Part shown: piece by piece, positions 13,694-28,600 of the stretch | How positions within the stretch are numbered: position 1 is the first letter of the stretch | How the letters are laid out: every line of letters starts with the position of its first letter | From: an uncultured Cytophagaceae bacterium | Lineage (GTDB): Bacteria; Bacteroidota; Bacteroidia; Cytophagales; Spirosomataceae | Direction: 5' to 3' | Length of the DNA stretch: 40,546 bases | Assembly (NCBI GenBank): GCA_903898715.1 | Contig: CAIUGL010000076.1 | Coordinates: 1 to 40,546, forward strand | Made by a program: the position numbers and the translations under genes | Notes under the pieces: model-generated | What the model was told of the DNA's origin: nothing | Database searches by the model: none | Seen by the model: only the letters and a program-made list of their open reading frames with translations

Positions 13694-16600
13694 ATGCCCC
13701 GTATGAAGAACGTTTCCCAAACAACGTTTCGTTTTGCGCTTGCGCAATTCTTGCTTGCACTTGTACTTATATTAAATTTTAGTCCAAAAGGATTTGCGCA
13801 AACTCCATGCGTAGCACCCTATAATCCAACCCCGGCATCTAGCTGGGGAATGGTTCAAAAATTTCAATCTAATGCCATTATTTGGAACGGAGGAACTCCT
13901 ACGGCCGCCGATTTAAATGGGGATGGTATTTCTGAAATTCTCGCGCCTGCGAATGACTATACAGGTTATTATGTTTATAAAGGGGATGGAACTAATAAGA
14001 CAACGGCATCAAAAGACTTTGTTATCACCACCTCGAGTGTAAGATCTGTTCAGCCTGCAATCGCAAATATTATTGGGAACTCAACTTCTGCGCCAGAAGT
14101 TGTCATGGTCAACTCCACCGGATTTGTTTACATTTTCTCCAATTTAGGCGGCACAGAATCAAATTATTTATACAAATCAACTTCCGCTTCTCAGTACACA
14201 AATACAGCGACTCCTTACATTGTGGATATTGATCAAGACGGTACAGCTGAAATTGTTTTAGGAAGCGATGTCTTTGGTATTGTGGGTAATGCACTCGTTA
14301 AGCGAGTTGCCGGCCCTGCCTTAGGTTATATCGGCCAAACAGCCGGTAGCACGGGAACTCCGGTAGATGTTATTGTTGCGGACATCATTTCTTCAAACCC
14401 CGGGAAAGAGTTGATTTATGGCTCGAAAGTCTATGCGATTAATTTATCGAATGGGACAACAACGGTTTTAAAAGATTTGAGTACAGTTACTGGTTCAGGA
14501 ATTGCATCTAATGACAATGGTCCTACGGCCATTGGGGATATGAATGGCGATGGAAAATTGGACATTGTCTATAATGGTTCATCATTTGTGGTGATGTGGG
14601 ACCCCAACGGTACGACACTCGCTAATACGTTATTATTTAAACGAATTCCACCATCATTCAATTATGGCACGCGAGGTCTACCATTAATTGCGAATGTTTT
14701 TAATGACAAAACCACCGGGGGAAAGTCAACGGATTTGCCCGAGGCGGTAATCATCAACTCAGTCAGTGGGTCTGCGGGAATTGTTACCGCCTATAATTTA
14801 AATTACAACACGACGGCAGGGACAGTTACCCAACATATTTGGTCGATTGGAACCAATGACATGTCGGGCTGCACAGGTATTACCGCATTTGACTTTGATG
14901 GTAATGGGATTCGAGAGATTGTTTATCGAGACCAATCTTCGCTTCGAATTATCAATGGTAATTTAACTACCCCGGTAAATTATGCTACTGAAGCTGTGTC
15001 TTCTTCTACTTGGGGCGAATATCCAATCGTTGCCGATTTGAACAATGATGGACAAGCCGAAATTGCCGTTACGGGTAATAATATGCTTCAGGTTTTTGGG
15101 AGCGATCCTGCCACGTTTGCATGGAAAAATGCACCTAATTATTGGAACCAACGGAACTATCGGATTGTCAATATAAATAGCAACTTAACCATACCTGCCA
15201 CTGAAATTAATGCGGCAAGTTCAATTGCCTACAATAACAACGAAGCCCAGTTGCAATTATCAGATGCGGTAGGAAATGGCGTTCCTAGCGGATACACCTA
15301 TGCACCAGACGCAACAATCACGATTAATACGGTAACCGCCATTTGTCCGTTGATTACCATTACGGCAACGATTAGTAATTCAGGTTCAAATGTATTGCCT
15401 GCAGGCACTTATGTGGCTTTGTACGATGCAAACCCAACAACGGGTGCAGCAAATTTAATTGGTACCTACCAAACAACTTCCGCGATTTCTGTGGGAAATT
15501 CCTTGAATGTGACGATGACGGCCAATATATCAGCGGTGACATCCACCATTTACGCTGTAGTAAACGACAAAGGGACGACAGCTAGACCATTTAATTTAAG
15601 TACATGGACGCCGAATACACCTACCAATGAATGTTCCTATGCCAACAATATTGATTCCGAAAATTATACTTGTTTAGATAGCGATGGCGATAGTGTAGTT
15701 GATTTATTAGATATAGACGACGACAATGATGGGGTGTTGGATTCCACGGAACAAACATCGTGCTCTACTCCAATAACGTTAACACCAACTTCCGCGACCT
15801 CTAGTCCGGTATATGGTGGATCTACAGCCACTCGGACGATAGATGGCTCCGGCTTTTCAGGTACAAGTCTTTCAGCATTGGCGACCGCACCTGCCACACT
15901 TGAAAATGCATGGTTATTAAAAGAACCTGAGACAGCAGGTTTCATCGAATATTTAATGCCTGGAAATTCTCATGTGGGCGGCGTTGCGCTTTGGGCGCCC
16001 GATGCCTTTAATTATGGCGGAGGAGATGGCCCCCCAAAAGATTTTACCGTCGAAGTAACCTACAATGGTGGTCGCACCTTTACTTCTCAGATTTTTACAA
16101 CAGCACGCCCAAACAGCAGCGGGGCCTTACCAGGTGCCCAAGCTTTTTATTTTCCTGTAGCCTTTAATGATGTAAGTAAACTCCGTCTAAATTTTTTGAG
16201 TGGATGGTATGACATTAACAATAACAGTATTGGTCAAGTATCTACAGATGGAATTACTGTAAGCGCCGCCTACAATATGTTCTTAGGAGAATTCAGAGCT
16301 ATTTGTGGAAATGCGGATATTGACACAGATAATGATGGTATTCCAAACAGATTAGATTTAGATTCTGATGGAGATGGCTGTACGGATGCCGTAGAAGCAG
16401 GAGTTACTGGAACCCTGAATTCCGGTACCGTTAAAAATGGTGCTAATGGTGCCGTTACTTCTACCAATACGTTACCTAATGCGATTGCAGCCGGCTCCTA
16501 TGGCACGAACGGATTGGCGAATGGTGTAGAAACGGTGGCCGACAATGGCGTCATTAGCTATGTCAGCACCTATGCTTATGCGAATATGCGCGCCTATGCC

Positions 16601-19600
16601 GCCTGTGCAAATGCAGATAATGATAATATCAATGACCTTCAAGATGTAGATGATGATAATGATGGAGTACTTGATGTAAACGAGTTGTCGTGTACATCAC
16701 CACTGAATGCAATTACACCCACAGTTACAGTAGGAGCGGTAACAACTTTTGCCGATAATAATACGGGTACTTTCTTGAAGTTGGGAGGTTCGACCGTATC
16801 TAAAGTATCCACCACACTTTATGATACCAGCATCGATGTGGTACAATTAGCTGGTACGAGTTCGGGATCAATTACACTGAACAATGCTTATCAGCTATTA
16901 AAGTTGACGGTCGCAGATTTAGACCAAAGCGAATCTGTAACACTTAAAGTGTATGATGTCTTGGGAAATCTTATTCCACTTACGTCAACTAATATTGCAC
17001 AGCAAGGAAACTATGTGGGCACAAGCTATCCGGCGGGTTCTTCAATGGTTGTCACGGCGGCAGGTTCTGCGACCTATAATGGTTCTACATCTTCTGCACC
17101 TAATATCTTACTTGAGATTCCATTTACAGCTAAACGAATCGAATTCTATAAAACAGCTGGGGCAAATAATACCTGGATAGGCTTATTGTCTGGGTGTAAT
17201 GACCAAGATACCGATAATGATGGAATACCAAATCGTCTAGATTTAGACTCGGATGGAGACGGTTGTTCGGATGCATTAGAGTCTGGAGCAACAACGGCCA
17301 CTACGGCGAACTATGTTTTTTCAGGAACTATGGGTTCGAATGGTTTAGACAATAGCTTAGAGACGTCTGCAGATAATAGTGTGATCAATTATAATCTAAC
17401 CTATCTCTATGCGACTTCGAAAAATTTCGCCCTTTGTGCGGATTTTGACCAAGATAATAGCAATGATGTGGTTGACGTTGACGACGATAACGACGGAATT
17501 TTAGACGCCATTGAATCACCATCGTGTTATTATACACGAGCCGAGTGGCTTTCAGGTGTCAGATCAGGCATTACAGTTAGTACAACCTTAGCGATGAATG
17601 CCACTTATGGCAATCCCAATAAGTTAGTAGATGGCGATAATGGAACCGGGGGAACTAGTTATGCCGTGAATTTTAATGCCTCCACAACCGCTGCTCAAAC
17701 GGTTTACGCATTTAAAATGCCCGTACCTGTTGAGTTGAAAACTATTTATGTGGGATACGTAAATGCATCGACCCATTTTAACGCAAATACGGTTTTACGT
17801 TTGGAAGGATCAAATGACAATAGTACCTGGACGACACTGAGGAGCGGTTATGCGGCAGTTACCACCGTTCCGGGCGTAACAGGTACGATCAATGCCAATT
17901 CGTTCGAGGTCACACAAAATAGCGGCAAATATCTTTACTACCGTATTTATTGGGTTTCTGGCGGAGGCGTAAATGCAACTGCTTATTCCAATGAAGTTTA
18001 TTTTGAAACGTATACCAATTACCAATCAAGCCAGTACCCTAAACTTGATTGTATTTCAGATACGGATGGAGATGGCTTATTTAATCACCAAGATTTAGAC
18101 ACAGATGGAGATGGATGCCCAGATGCCCGAGAAGCAGGCGTTTCCGGAACCTTAAACGACGGAACCATTTTTAATAAAGTTAATGGCGTTTTAACGTCTA
18201 CACCAAATGTCATAGGCGCGATTGCCAATGGATCTTATGGCGTAAATGGCTTCGCAGATGCGTTGGAAACGACTGCTGAAAATGGAGTTTATTCAGGATC
18301 GTATAATTACAATTATGCGCGGTCAACAGCTGTTGTTTTCTGTATCGACACGGATAATGATGGAGTTGTAGATTTGAATGATTTAGATGATGATAACGAT
18401 GGGGTATTAGACACCGAAGAATGTCCACCGTTTAATATTAATAATCTTTCTTATTCACCTGTTTCCTATTCGGTTACCAACGGTGCGTCCGCATCGCAAA
18501 CTTTCCCAGCAGCTCCCGATGGATTGGTAGTCAATGTTTGGTCATTGGATAATTCGTTCAACATTCGAATTAATGGGACACATTTGACGAATCCAGAAGA
18601 ACTTCAATTTTTTCCTAATCAATCCACTGATGCCGTTTTTGAATTCTTAGATGGTACAACACAAGGGAATATTTGGGAAATAGCTGGTAATAAATTAAAA
18701 CCATTAATCCGTGTTTACATTGATCAAGTGGGTCGAATTAAAGTGTATGGCTCGAAAACCGGTGGTGGTGTTTTACAAGAAATGCGCTTACGCAATGGTT
18801 CATTTAACAACATTACGTTAAATACAAATTCGACTAATACCTTTCAAATTGGTCAAGAAGTTATAGGCCAAACATTTATTACCGGCGATTACGGTGTTGT
18901 TGTACCCCCATCTTGCGATGATGATCAAGATGGAATCCCGAATGGGCAAGACCTAGATTCGGACGGCGATGGATGTCCAGACGCAAAGGAGTCCGGAGTC
19001 ACAGGCACCTTACTGTCTGGTTCCGTTAAAAATGGTTCTAATGGGGTAGTTACATCCACAACTACTTTGCCAAATGCCATTGCAGGGTCAACCGGAAATT
19101 ATGGCGCCAATGGATTAGCGAATGTTGTAGAAACTTCCACCGAATCTGGTACGATTGCGTACACCTCTACCTATGCAACTTATGCGCGCTCAAGTTCACT
19201 AAGCGTTTGTCTTGATAGTGATGGGGACAACGTGCCGGACGTTATTGATATTGATGACGATAACGATGGTATCTTAGATAGCATCGAACAAGAAGGGTGT
19301 TTTGAGACGGGTCAAAGCCTTGCCTCACTTACTTTCTCAGGATCGGCAGTTGTCGCAAAATCAGCGAATAGTATTACTGCATCTAATACCAATGCGTGGA
19401 ATTCATCCTATTCTACACAGAATTTTGACTTACCGATTTCAATCAAATTCAAGCGGCCAACGATTGGTAATCAAGCGATGTTTGGATTTTTGCCCGCATA
19501 CGGCACGCAAAATGCTGCCAACTGGAATGATGATGCGTATAAGTTTTTCTTTACTTCCACCAACGTTCATTTTCCCTATGGTAAGACAAATAATGTAACT

Positions 19601-22600
19601 CAAACAGCAACAGCAGAAGATGAGTATAGTGTTGATATTTCAGCAACGGGATACATCACCATGAAAATTAATGGAATTCAGAAAGTAGCTTTTCAAGGTG
19701 TTAATTCAGCTTATAAGTTGGCCGTTTCCGGCTTAACAACTACTGTATTCACAGACATTCGTTTATCCAATCCGTCTAACCCATTGGTCACTACATGTAC
19801 CGATACCGATGGTGACGGAAAGCCCAATTATTTGGATTTGGATTCAGATGGAGATAATTGCCCGGATGCCAAAGAGGCTGGCGTATCAGGTACGTTGGAT
19901 GTGGGTTCTGTTGTGAATAAAGTCAATGGAATTGTTTCATCGACTGCCAATGTGGCCAACGCAATTGCTAATGGGGGATATGGTGCGAATGGCTTTGCGG
20001 ATGCCATAGAAACAACAGCCGAGTCAGGTAGTTTCTCAGGCGTTTACAATTATGAAAATGCAATTTCATCCTTCTTGAACGCATGTGCTGATTTCGATGG
20101 TGATGGAGTAGGGGATTTAATTGATATCGATGATGATAACGATGGTATTCTCGATGCGGTCGAATCGCCCACCTGTTTTTATACGCAGGCTGAATTAGCT
20201 CAACCAATTGCTGTAACAACGGAGTTGGCTCCTTATTCTACGAATGTAATCGGAAATTCCATTGATGCAAATTCAACTAGTTATTCTGCCTTTGCCCCGT
20301 CTGTTTCTTGGGTCAATAAAGAACTATTCAAGTTAACAGCATTAAAACCAATTTCGGTTACAGGGATCGGATTTGACCTAGTCAATTGGGCGATATCAAA
20401 TGGGGCAAGCAACACATTTAAGCTGCAAGCTTCCAATGACAACGCAATTTGGACCGACCTTTCTACGGCAGTAGCATCTACGGGAACTACGGGTGTTTTC
20501 ACGCTAAGCAATACCCTTGTTCCTACAACGAAATACAAATATTTCCGTGTTCTTGGGGTTGCAGGGGCAACGTATTATGGCGGAGTTTACGATATTAAAT
20601 TCTTCCTTTCATCCAGCACAAATAGTAGTCAGTATACAAAAACAGCTTGCTCCACTGGTACGACGGATGGCGACGCCTTTCCCAATCACTTGGATTTAGA
20701 TTCCGATGGTGACGGTTGTTCCGATGCCCTAGAAGCCGGAACAACGACGGATCGTACAGCAAACTTTAGTTTTACAGGCGCTGATTTCGGAGCCAATGGA
20801 TTAAAAGATACCATAGAGCGAACAGCTGCTGAAAGTGGTTATTTTAATGGAACCTACACGTATGATTTTGCTAATTCCAATACAATCAATTTTTGTACAG
20901 ATACAGATAGCGATGGTACGCCTGACTGGACAGATTTAGATAACGATAACGACGGGGTTCTTGATGCTGTGGAGGCGCCTGACTGTTTTTATACAAACGA
21001 TGAGACGCGTATTCCTGTTGCGGTAAGTTCAGAACTTGCACCCTATTCGACGAACGTAATTACCAATTCAATCGATAATATCGCAACGACATTGTCTGCT
21101 TTTGATCCTTCGCAAAACTGGGTCAACAAAGAAATTTTTAAGTTTACAGCGAATAATTACATCGCCATAAGCGGTATGAATTTTGATTTGGTTAGTTGGG
21201 CCATTTCAAACCCAGTGGCCAACACATTTAAACTACAAGGATCAGGAGATAATTCACTTTGGACTGATTTATCTACGACTAGCTATTCTTCAGGTACAAC
21301 AGGAACATATACGATTACAAATTCGCTAGCCCCTAATACGAAGTTTAAATATTTCCGAATAGTAGGGGTAGCAGGTGTTTCGTATTATGGAGGCGTTAAA
21401 GAAGCTCGCTTCAATTTAGCGAGCTCCGTTTCTGCAAGCGCTAACCCAAAACCAACCTGCACAACTGACTCTGACACTGATGGAATCCTCAATCAAAATG
21501 ATTTAGATTCCGACGGCGATGGATGTTCAGATGCCATTGAATCAGGAAGTTCGACGACAGCAACGAGCACTTCGGCCTATCCGACCGGATCTGATACGGT
21601 GTTGAATGGCTTATTGGATATCTATGAAAGTGCGACGCCTGGGGTGGTTAATTATACCAACTACTACACCAATTATGCGATTAATAATGTAATCAACGCC
21701 TGTGCGGATACCGATACGGATGGATTACGGGATGTCTTTGATTTAGATGATGATAATGATGGTATTCTCGATGTGACCGAGTTTAATTGCAGCACAAGCG
21801 TTATGGCTAAAACGGGGGTGACTGTTTCATCTTCCATTACCTGGCTTTATGGAAATAGCGCGACGAGCCTCAATGCATTAGTAGATGGAGTCGATGGCAA
21901 CACGTACGTTGCTTACACAGATGCAACGTTTACCAATCAAACCATTTTACAATTTGACCTGCCAGCCTCCCGAATTTTATCACAGATTGAATTAGGAAAT
22001 TATCCAGGTCAAACGCCACTTATCGCAGGTGGAACCTATAAAATGCAAGGCTGGAATGGAAGCGCATGGTTTGATATTGGAGGGACGCAAACGGTGGCAA
22101 ACACCACACCAGTTTATGCGTCCAATAATTCGATTAAATTTTCAATGGCTGATAATTACACCGCCTACACGAAGTATCGAATTTTTGGTTTATCGGCAAC
22201 AGGAAGTCAGTGGGCGCAAGAAGCCTACTTTTCACAACGAACATGTCTAACAGATATTGACAATGACGGCATACCGAATGTTCGCGATCTTGATTCAGAT
22301 GGTGATGGTTGTGCTGATGCGATCGAAGCGGGAAGTTCAACGACTGCAACGAGCACATCAAATTATCCAACGGGCAACGATTCAAATTCGAATGGATTTT
22401 TAGATAATTACGAAGGAAATACGGCAGGAGCCATCAATTATAATTCAACCTATGCATTATATGCCTTATCGAATTCCAAAAATGCATGTATTGATACGGA
22501 TTCAGATGGCGTAAAAGATGTTATTGATATAGACGATGACAATGATGGACTTTTAGACACAGAGGAGTCTGCATCTTGTTTGACATATGGTGTCGACTTA

Positions 22601-25600
22601 AATAACTTAAGTTTTAATGGTAGCGCGATTATAAGCAAAACATCCAATTCGATTAACTCTGCCGGAGGAGGCGCTTGGAAGTCATCATATTCATTTGAAA
22701 ATTTAAAACTTCCGATCAATTTAAAATTCAAACAAGCTAACACGACAGGTGCCGAAATGTTTGGATTGATTCCGGTAGCAAATGCGCAAACTCCAGCAAA
22801 CTGGAATGATGGAGGATATAAATTTTACCCTACGTCAAAAAATCTGTATGGATATTTTACGACCGTATGGGACTTTGGGCCTATTGCCATTGTGCCATCG
22901 GATGAATTAAGTATTAACTTATCTGCCACAGGTGTTGTTACCGCTGCGGTAAACGGAACTACGGTCCGGACATTTCAAGGGGTAGTTTCGGATTATAAAT
23001 TAGTACTTAGCGCCCTAAATGCCGCGACCATATCGGACGTTATTTTAACGGATTTCAACAATACATTACAAACGGTTTGCACGGATTTAGATTCTGACGG
23101 CGATGGAATTAAAAACCGGCTGGATCTTGATTCCGATGGAGATAATTGTAGCGATGCCATCGAAGGTGGTAGTTCGGCAACGCCAACAAGTATCGTTGTT
23201 TACCCTACCGGCACCGATACCAACGGTAATGGATTATTAAATACATACGAAGGAGCTTCCGCAGGGACAGTGAATTATACCTCTACGTATTCCAGTTATG
23301 CGATAACGAATACAATTAATACCTGTATCGATTCAGACTCCGATGGGATTCGTGATTTGTTGGATTTAGACGACGACAATGATGGAGTTTTGGATAGCGT
23401 AGAATGTCCATTGGCACAATTAAATACGAATGAAAGCAATGGTACTTTTGGTACAGCCGCCGCTCCAAGAAACACCTCAAATACCACGGTTACAGGCGGT
23501 TATGCCTATTCTGGTTCCAATACCGGTGCGGCACAATATGCGATTGTTAATCAAGGCACGGCATATCATCCAGCTGCAAACTTTTGGCGATATCCCGGCC
23601 ATACGACCGGTACGGCAACGGATGCTTATTTGGCCGTAAATGGAAGCACAACAATCGGAACATTCTACAGGGAAAGTATTTCCTTACAAGCTGGAGCAAA
23701 ATATCGAATTTCATTCTGGCACCAAGCAGCCTCAGAAGCTAACGATTATCAATTGGCCGCAGAGGTGCTTTCGGCTGGGGGTGCGCCTTTGGCTACTGCC
23801 AACACAGGTCTTCAAAATTCATTAGGTTGGAAATTGACTACAGTGGATTATACCTCACCAATCAACCAGACGGTATCATTTATTATTAAAAACGTTTCCG
23901 TCAATGCGAGTGGCAATGATTTCTCCATTGATGACATTTCAATAACACCCATGGGTTGTCCAGATTCCGATGGCGATGGCACTCCAAATCAATTAGATCT
24001 CGACTCCGATGGCGACGGATGCTTTGATGCTGTGGAAGCGAAAACGGTTACATCACTAACGCAATCAACCCTTGCAGGTACTTATGGCAATAACGGTTTT
24101 GCAGATTCGATAGAAACCACGGCAGACAATGGGGTTTACACCAGTAACTATAACTTGTATACTCGCGCTACAGATGCCAGCATTAAATCTTGTACCGATA
24201 CCGACTTTGACGGCGTTACGGATTTGGACGATTTGGACGATGACAATGATGGTTTGCTAGACACTTCCGAATGTAACGCAGCCATCATGATCGAAAACAA
24301 TGTGGGTAATTTAGGCCAAGTTTCGCGGAAAAGCTGGACGCTTGGAGGATATGATGAAAGTTCAAATAATAGTTTTGCTGGTGGAAGTTTTGGTGCAGTA
24401 AGAGCAGAGGCAACACAACTCGTGTATGGTGAAGTCAAACTTCCTCCGGCAAGTACGACCGTCATTAATGAACCACTTACGACGTTAGATTTCCCAACCT
24501 TAAATCAAGGCACTGTAATCTATCGCGAATTTTATGTAAAAATTCCTGAAACATCAGCGTTTAGAAATGCAAGCCAAATTGCATTTAGAATTGGCAATAA
24601 CAATACAACTTGGAATGTAGCGATGCTTTATGTTTCGCACCAAGGTGCGTCCATCACGACACCTAAGCAAGGCGGAGGAGGCAATTCAAGCCTTCTGTTG
24701 AACACGAACCGCAACGACCTAAAGTTAGTTTCTCAAACCAAATACAATACGGTTGACAATTACCTTGGAGGAGCCTTTGTAACCAGCGTTGCAAACGCCG
24801 GAAAATGGGTTCGCATGGCTGTTGCAATGCATGATGGTGCACAATATGAACAAGCAACGGTTCAATATAGCATTGTGTCACCAATTACTACTGTCTCATG
24901 GAATTCTGTAGATGTGGCCAACGGATTCCAATTTGCCGCGACGGATATGGGGAACTCATTAGATGACCCAAATCTTGTCTGCGACTTTGATGGAGACGGG
25001 ATTCCAAACCAGCTCGATCTCGATTCTGATGGCGATGGTTGCGCGGATGCCAACGAAGCCTATGCCTCATCGACCGCCTCCGGAAATGATGGCAATGGTT
25101 ATTTTGGAAACGGCAATCCAGCTACGGTGGATGGCACCGGAAAAGTGACAGGGGCCAACTACACCAGCACGAGTCCAAATGTATTGAGCGTTGGACGCGC
25201 AACTGTTATTACCACCCAACCGATCGACATTACGACGACACCAGGAGCAGTTAATTTAAGCTATTCGGCTACCGCAACTCCAGGGTCCGGAACGACGACG
25301 TATCAATGGCAACTAAGTACTAATGGGGGTGGAACATGGACCAATATCACCAATAATGCCACGTATTCAGGTGCGACTACCCGGACATTGACGCTTAGCG
25401 CTGCGACGATTTTGATGCGCGAATATCGGTATCGATTGAATATCGTCCAGTCCGACTATGTCTGCGGGAATTTGACCTCAGCCGTGGCGCGATTGATCAT
25501 GAATAATACGCCAACAGTCGCGGATGACATCGCCTCCACCACGGAAGATACGCCGATCAGCGGATCCGTGTTGACCAATGACTCCGGCTCCGGTGGATCA

Positions 25601-28600
25601 GCGATCACGGTGACCAATTTCACAGTTGGCGGCACGCAATTTGCGCCTGGCGCAACGGCGACGATTGCTAATGTGGGTACGATTGTGGTTCGCGCCAACG
25701 GTACCTTTACGTTTACGCCGGCGGCCAATTACTTTGGCACGGTTCCTACCATTGCTTATACAGCAACCGATGGAAATGGCGGAACAGATACAGGAGATTT
25801 GTTCATTACCGTGACTGGTGTGAACGATGCGCCCGTTGTTGCGAATGAAACACAAACGGTCAACCAAGGAACGAATGCCACCGGCAACGTCCTGACAAAC
25901 GACAGTGATCCCGACGGAAATAGTTTAAGCATTTCCCAATTCACCATCGGCGGAGTTAGCTATAACCCAGGCGATGTGGTGACCATTCCGGGTAAAGGAA
26001 CGATGGTTGTAAATGCCAACGGAACCTATACCTTCACCCCAATCGCCAGCTATTCTGGCGCAGTGCCTGTTGTTACGTATACGGTTTCGGACGGCAACGG
26101 ATCATCGATTACCGGTACGCTAACAATCACAGTCGCCGATGTAAATGAGGCGCCGTTGGCATCCGACGATATCGCCACGACCCCGCAAGACAGCCCGATA
26201 ACAGGCAACGTACTAACCAACGATTCCGATCCTGAAAATAATGCCCTCAGCGTTGTAAAATACACCATTTCCGGGGTTGACTACCCTGCCGGAACATCGC
26301 ACTTGATTCCAAATGTGGGTACGATTGTAGTGAGTTCAACCGGTGCGTTCACCTTCACTCCCGTGAGTGGATATTTCGGCGCTGTGCCAGATATTACCTA
26401 CACCGTTACCGATGGATCGTTGACAGATACCGGTTTGCTTGACATCAACGTTACCCCAATTCCAAACGAGAATCCGGATGCGGTAGCAGATGTCAAAACG
26501 ACGAATGAAGATACGCCGGCATCCGGAAATGTATTGACAAACGACACGGATGTGGATACGCCAACAGGCGATTTAGTCGTGACGCAATTCAGCTTTGTCG
26601 TAGGCGGAACCACCTATACCTACCCAGCCGGCGCGACCGCGCAAACGATACCTGGCGTGGGGACTTTGGCCTTGAACGCAAACGGAACATATACCTTTAC
26701 GCCACTAGCAAATTATGCAGGCGCCGTTCCGGTGATTACGTATACCATCTCCGATGGAGAAGGCGGAAGCGACACCGGAACATTGACTATTTCAATTACC
26801 CCAGTGAATGATGCGCCGGCAGCGGTGAACGATGCTTTCTCCGGTCCAGAAGATGCAGCGCTTACCGGGAATGTCTTGACTAATGATAGTGATGTAGAGG
26901 GAAGCACCTTAGTGGTGACGCAGTTCGTTATAACAGGCGTTTCGGGCACATTTACAGCCGGGAGTACCGCCACCATTCCAGGAAAAGGAACGCTACGCAT
27001 CAATGTGGACGGAACATTTACCTTCACGCCGGATGCCAATTATACCGGTGCCGTTCCAGTTGCCACCTATACCGTTTCGGATGGAACGACGACGGCCACG
27101 GCAGATTTGGCCTTGACGATTACGGCGGTGAATGATGCGCCAACAGCCGCAAATGATACCGACACGACACCTGAGTTTACGCCTAAAAACGGAACGGTAC
27201 TCGGAAATGACACCGATGCGGACGGCGACGCATTAACGGTGACGCAATTCACAGTGAACGGCGTCAGCTATGCGGCAAGCACAACGGCCCAAACCATCCC
27301 AGGAGTGGGAACAATTATCCTGCGCGCAGACGGCACCTATACCTTCTCGCCAATCGATAACTATGTAGGCACCGCTCCGCCGATTACCTACACCGCCAAA
27401 GACCCAAGTGGCCTAACCACCACCGCTACGTTAACGATCACGGTGACGAATGTCAACGATGCGCCGGAAGCCGCAAATGATGAAATCACGCTTGGCGCAA
27501 ACATTCCAAGTCTTTCGGGTAATTTAAAACTGAACGATACGGATGTAGACGGCGATGCACTTAGCGTTTCCGCTTTCACCATTGCAGGTCAAACAGGACC
27601 TTTTGTGATTGGTACACCTTATACCATTGCGAATACCGGAACATATACGATTAACGCGGATGGAACATTTACGTTTGCACGAATTGGCAATTTTCAAGGT
27701 ACTGCACCAATCGTTACATATACAATCAGTGATGGAAACGGCGGAACCGATACCGCCACATTAACGATTTATGTAGAACCCAATGACCAACCGCCAGTTG
27801 CCAACAATGATACGGGTACGGCCAACGAAGACAATCCTGTTACGGGAAATGTGTTGTCCAATGATACGGATCCAGATGTTAACGACGTATTGAGCTTAAC
27901 TCAATTCACGGTAGGCGGCGTGACCTATCCGGTCGGGACAACGGCTACGATTCCGAATGTGGGAACACTCGTGGTCAATGCAAATGGAACCTATACCTTC
28001 ACGCCTTTGGCGAATTACAATGGAACGGTTCCTACCGTTACGTATTTGGTGACAGATTCGGCAGGGTATACTGACACTGGAGATTTAGTGATTACAATTA
28101 CTGCGGTGAACGATGCACCTTTGGCGGTGAACGATGTGAAGTCGGGCGCCGAGGATGCCAATATCACAGGTAATGTCATAACCAACGATAGCGATCCGGA
28201 AAGCACTACGTTAAGCATTTCGCAATTCACGGTTACAGGGCTTAGTGGAACGTTCAATGCCGGCCAAACAGCCACTATTTCAGGTGTGGGTACCTTGGTG
28301 ATAAATTCCGATGGTACGTACACATTCACGCCAGTCGCGAATTATAACGGAACCGTTCCAGTTGCGACGTATACTTTGAGTGATGGATCAGCAACCAGCA
28401 CGGCAACTTTAAGCCTAACGGTTACGCCAGTCAATGACGCGCCAGTAGCCAGCAACGATACCGATACGACGCCACAAGGCAGTGCAAAATCAGGCGATAT
28501 CCTGACGGGTGCGGATACAGATGCCGACGGGAATACGTTGACCCTGACACAATTCGCCATCAACGGCGTGACCTATCCAGCCGGCACTACGGCTAATCTT

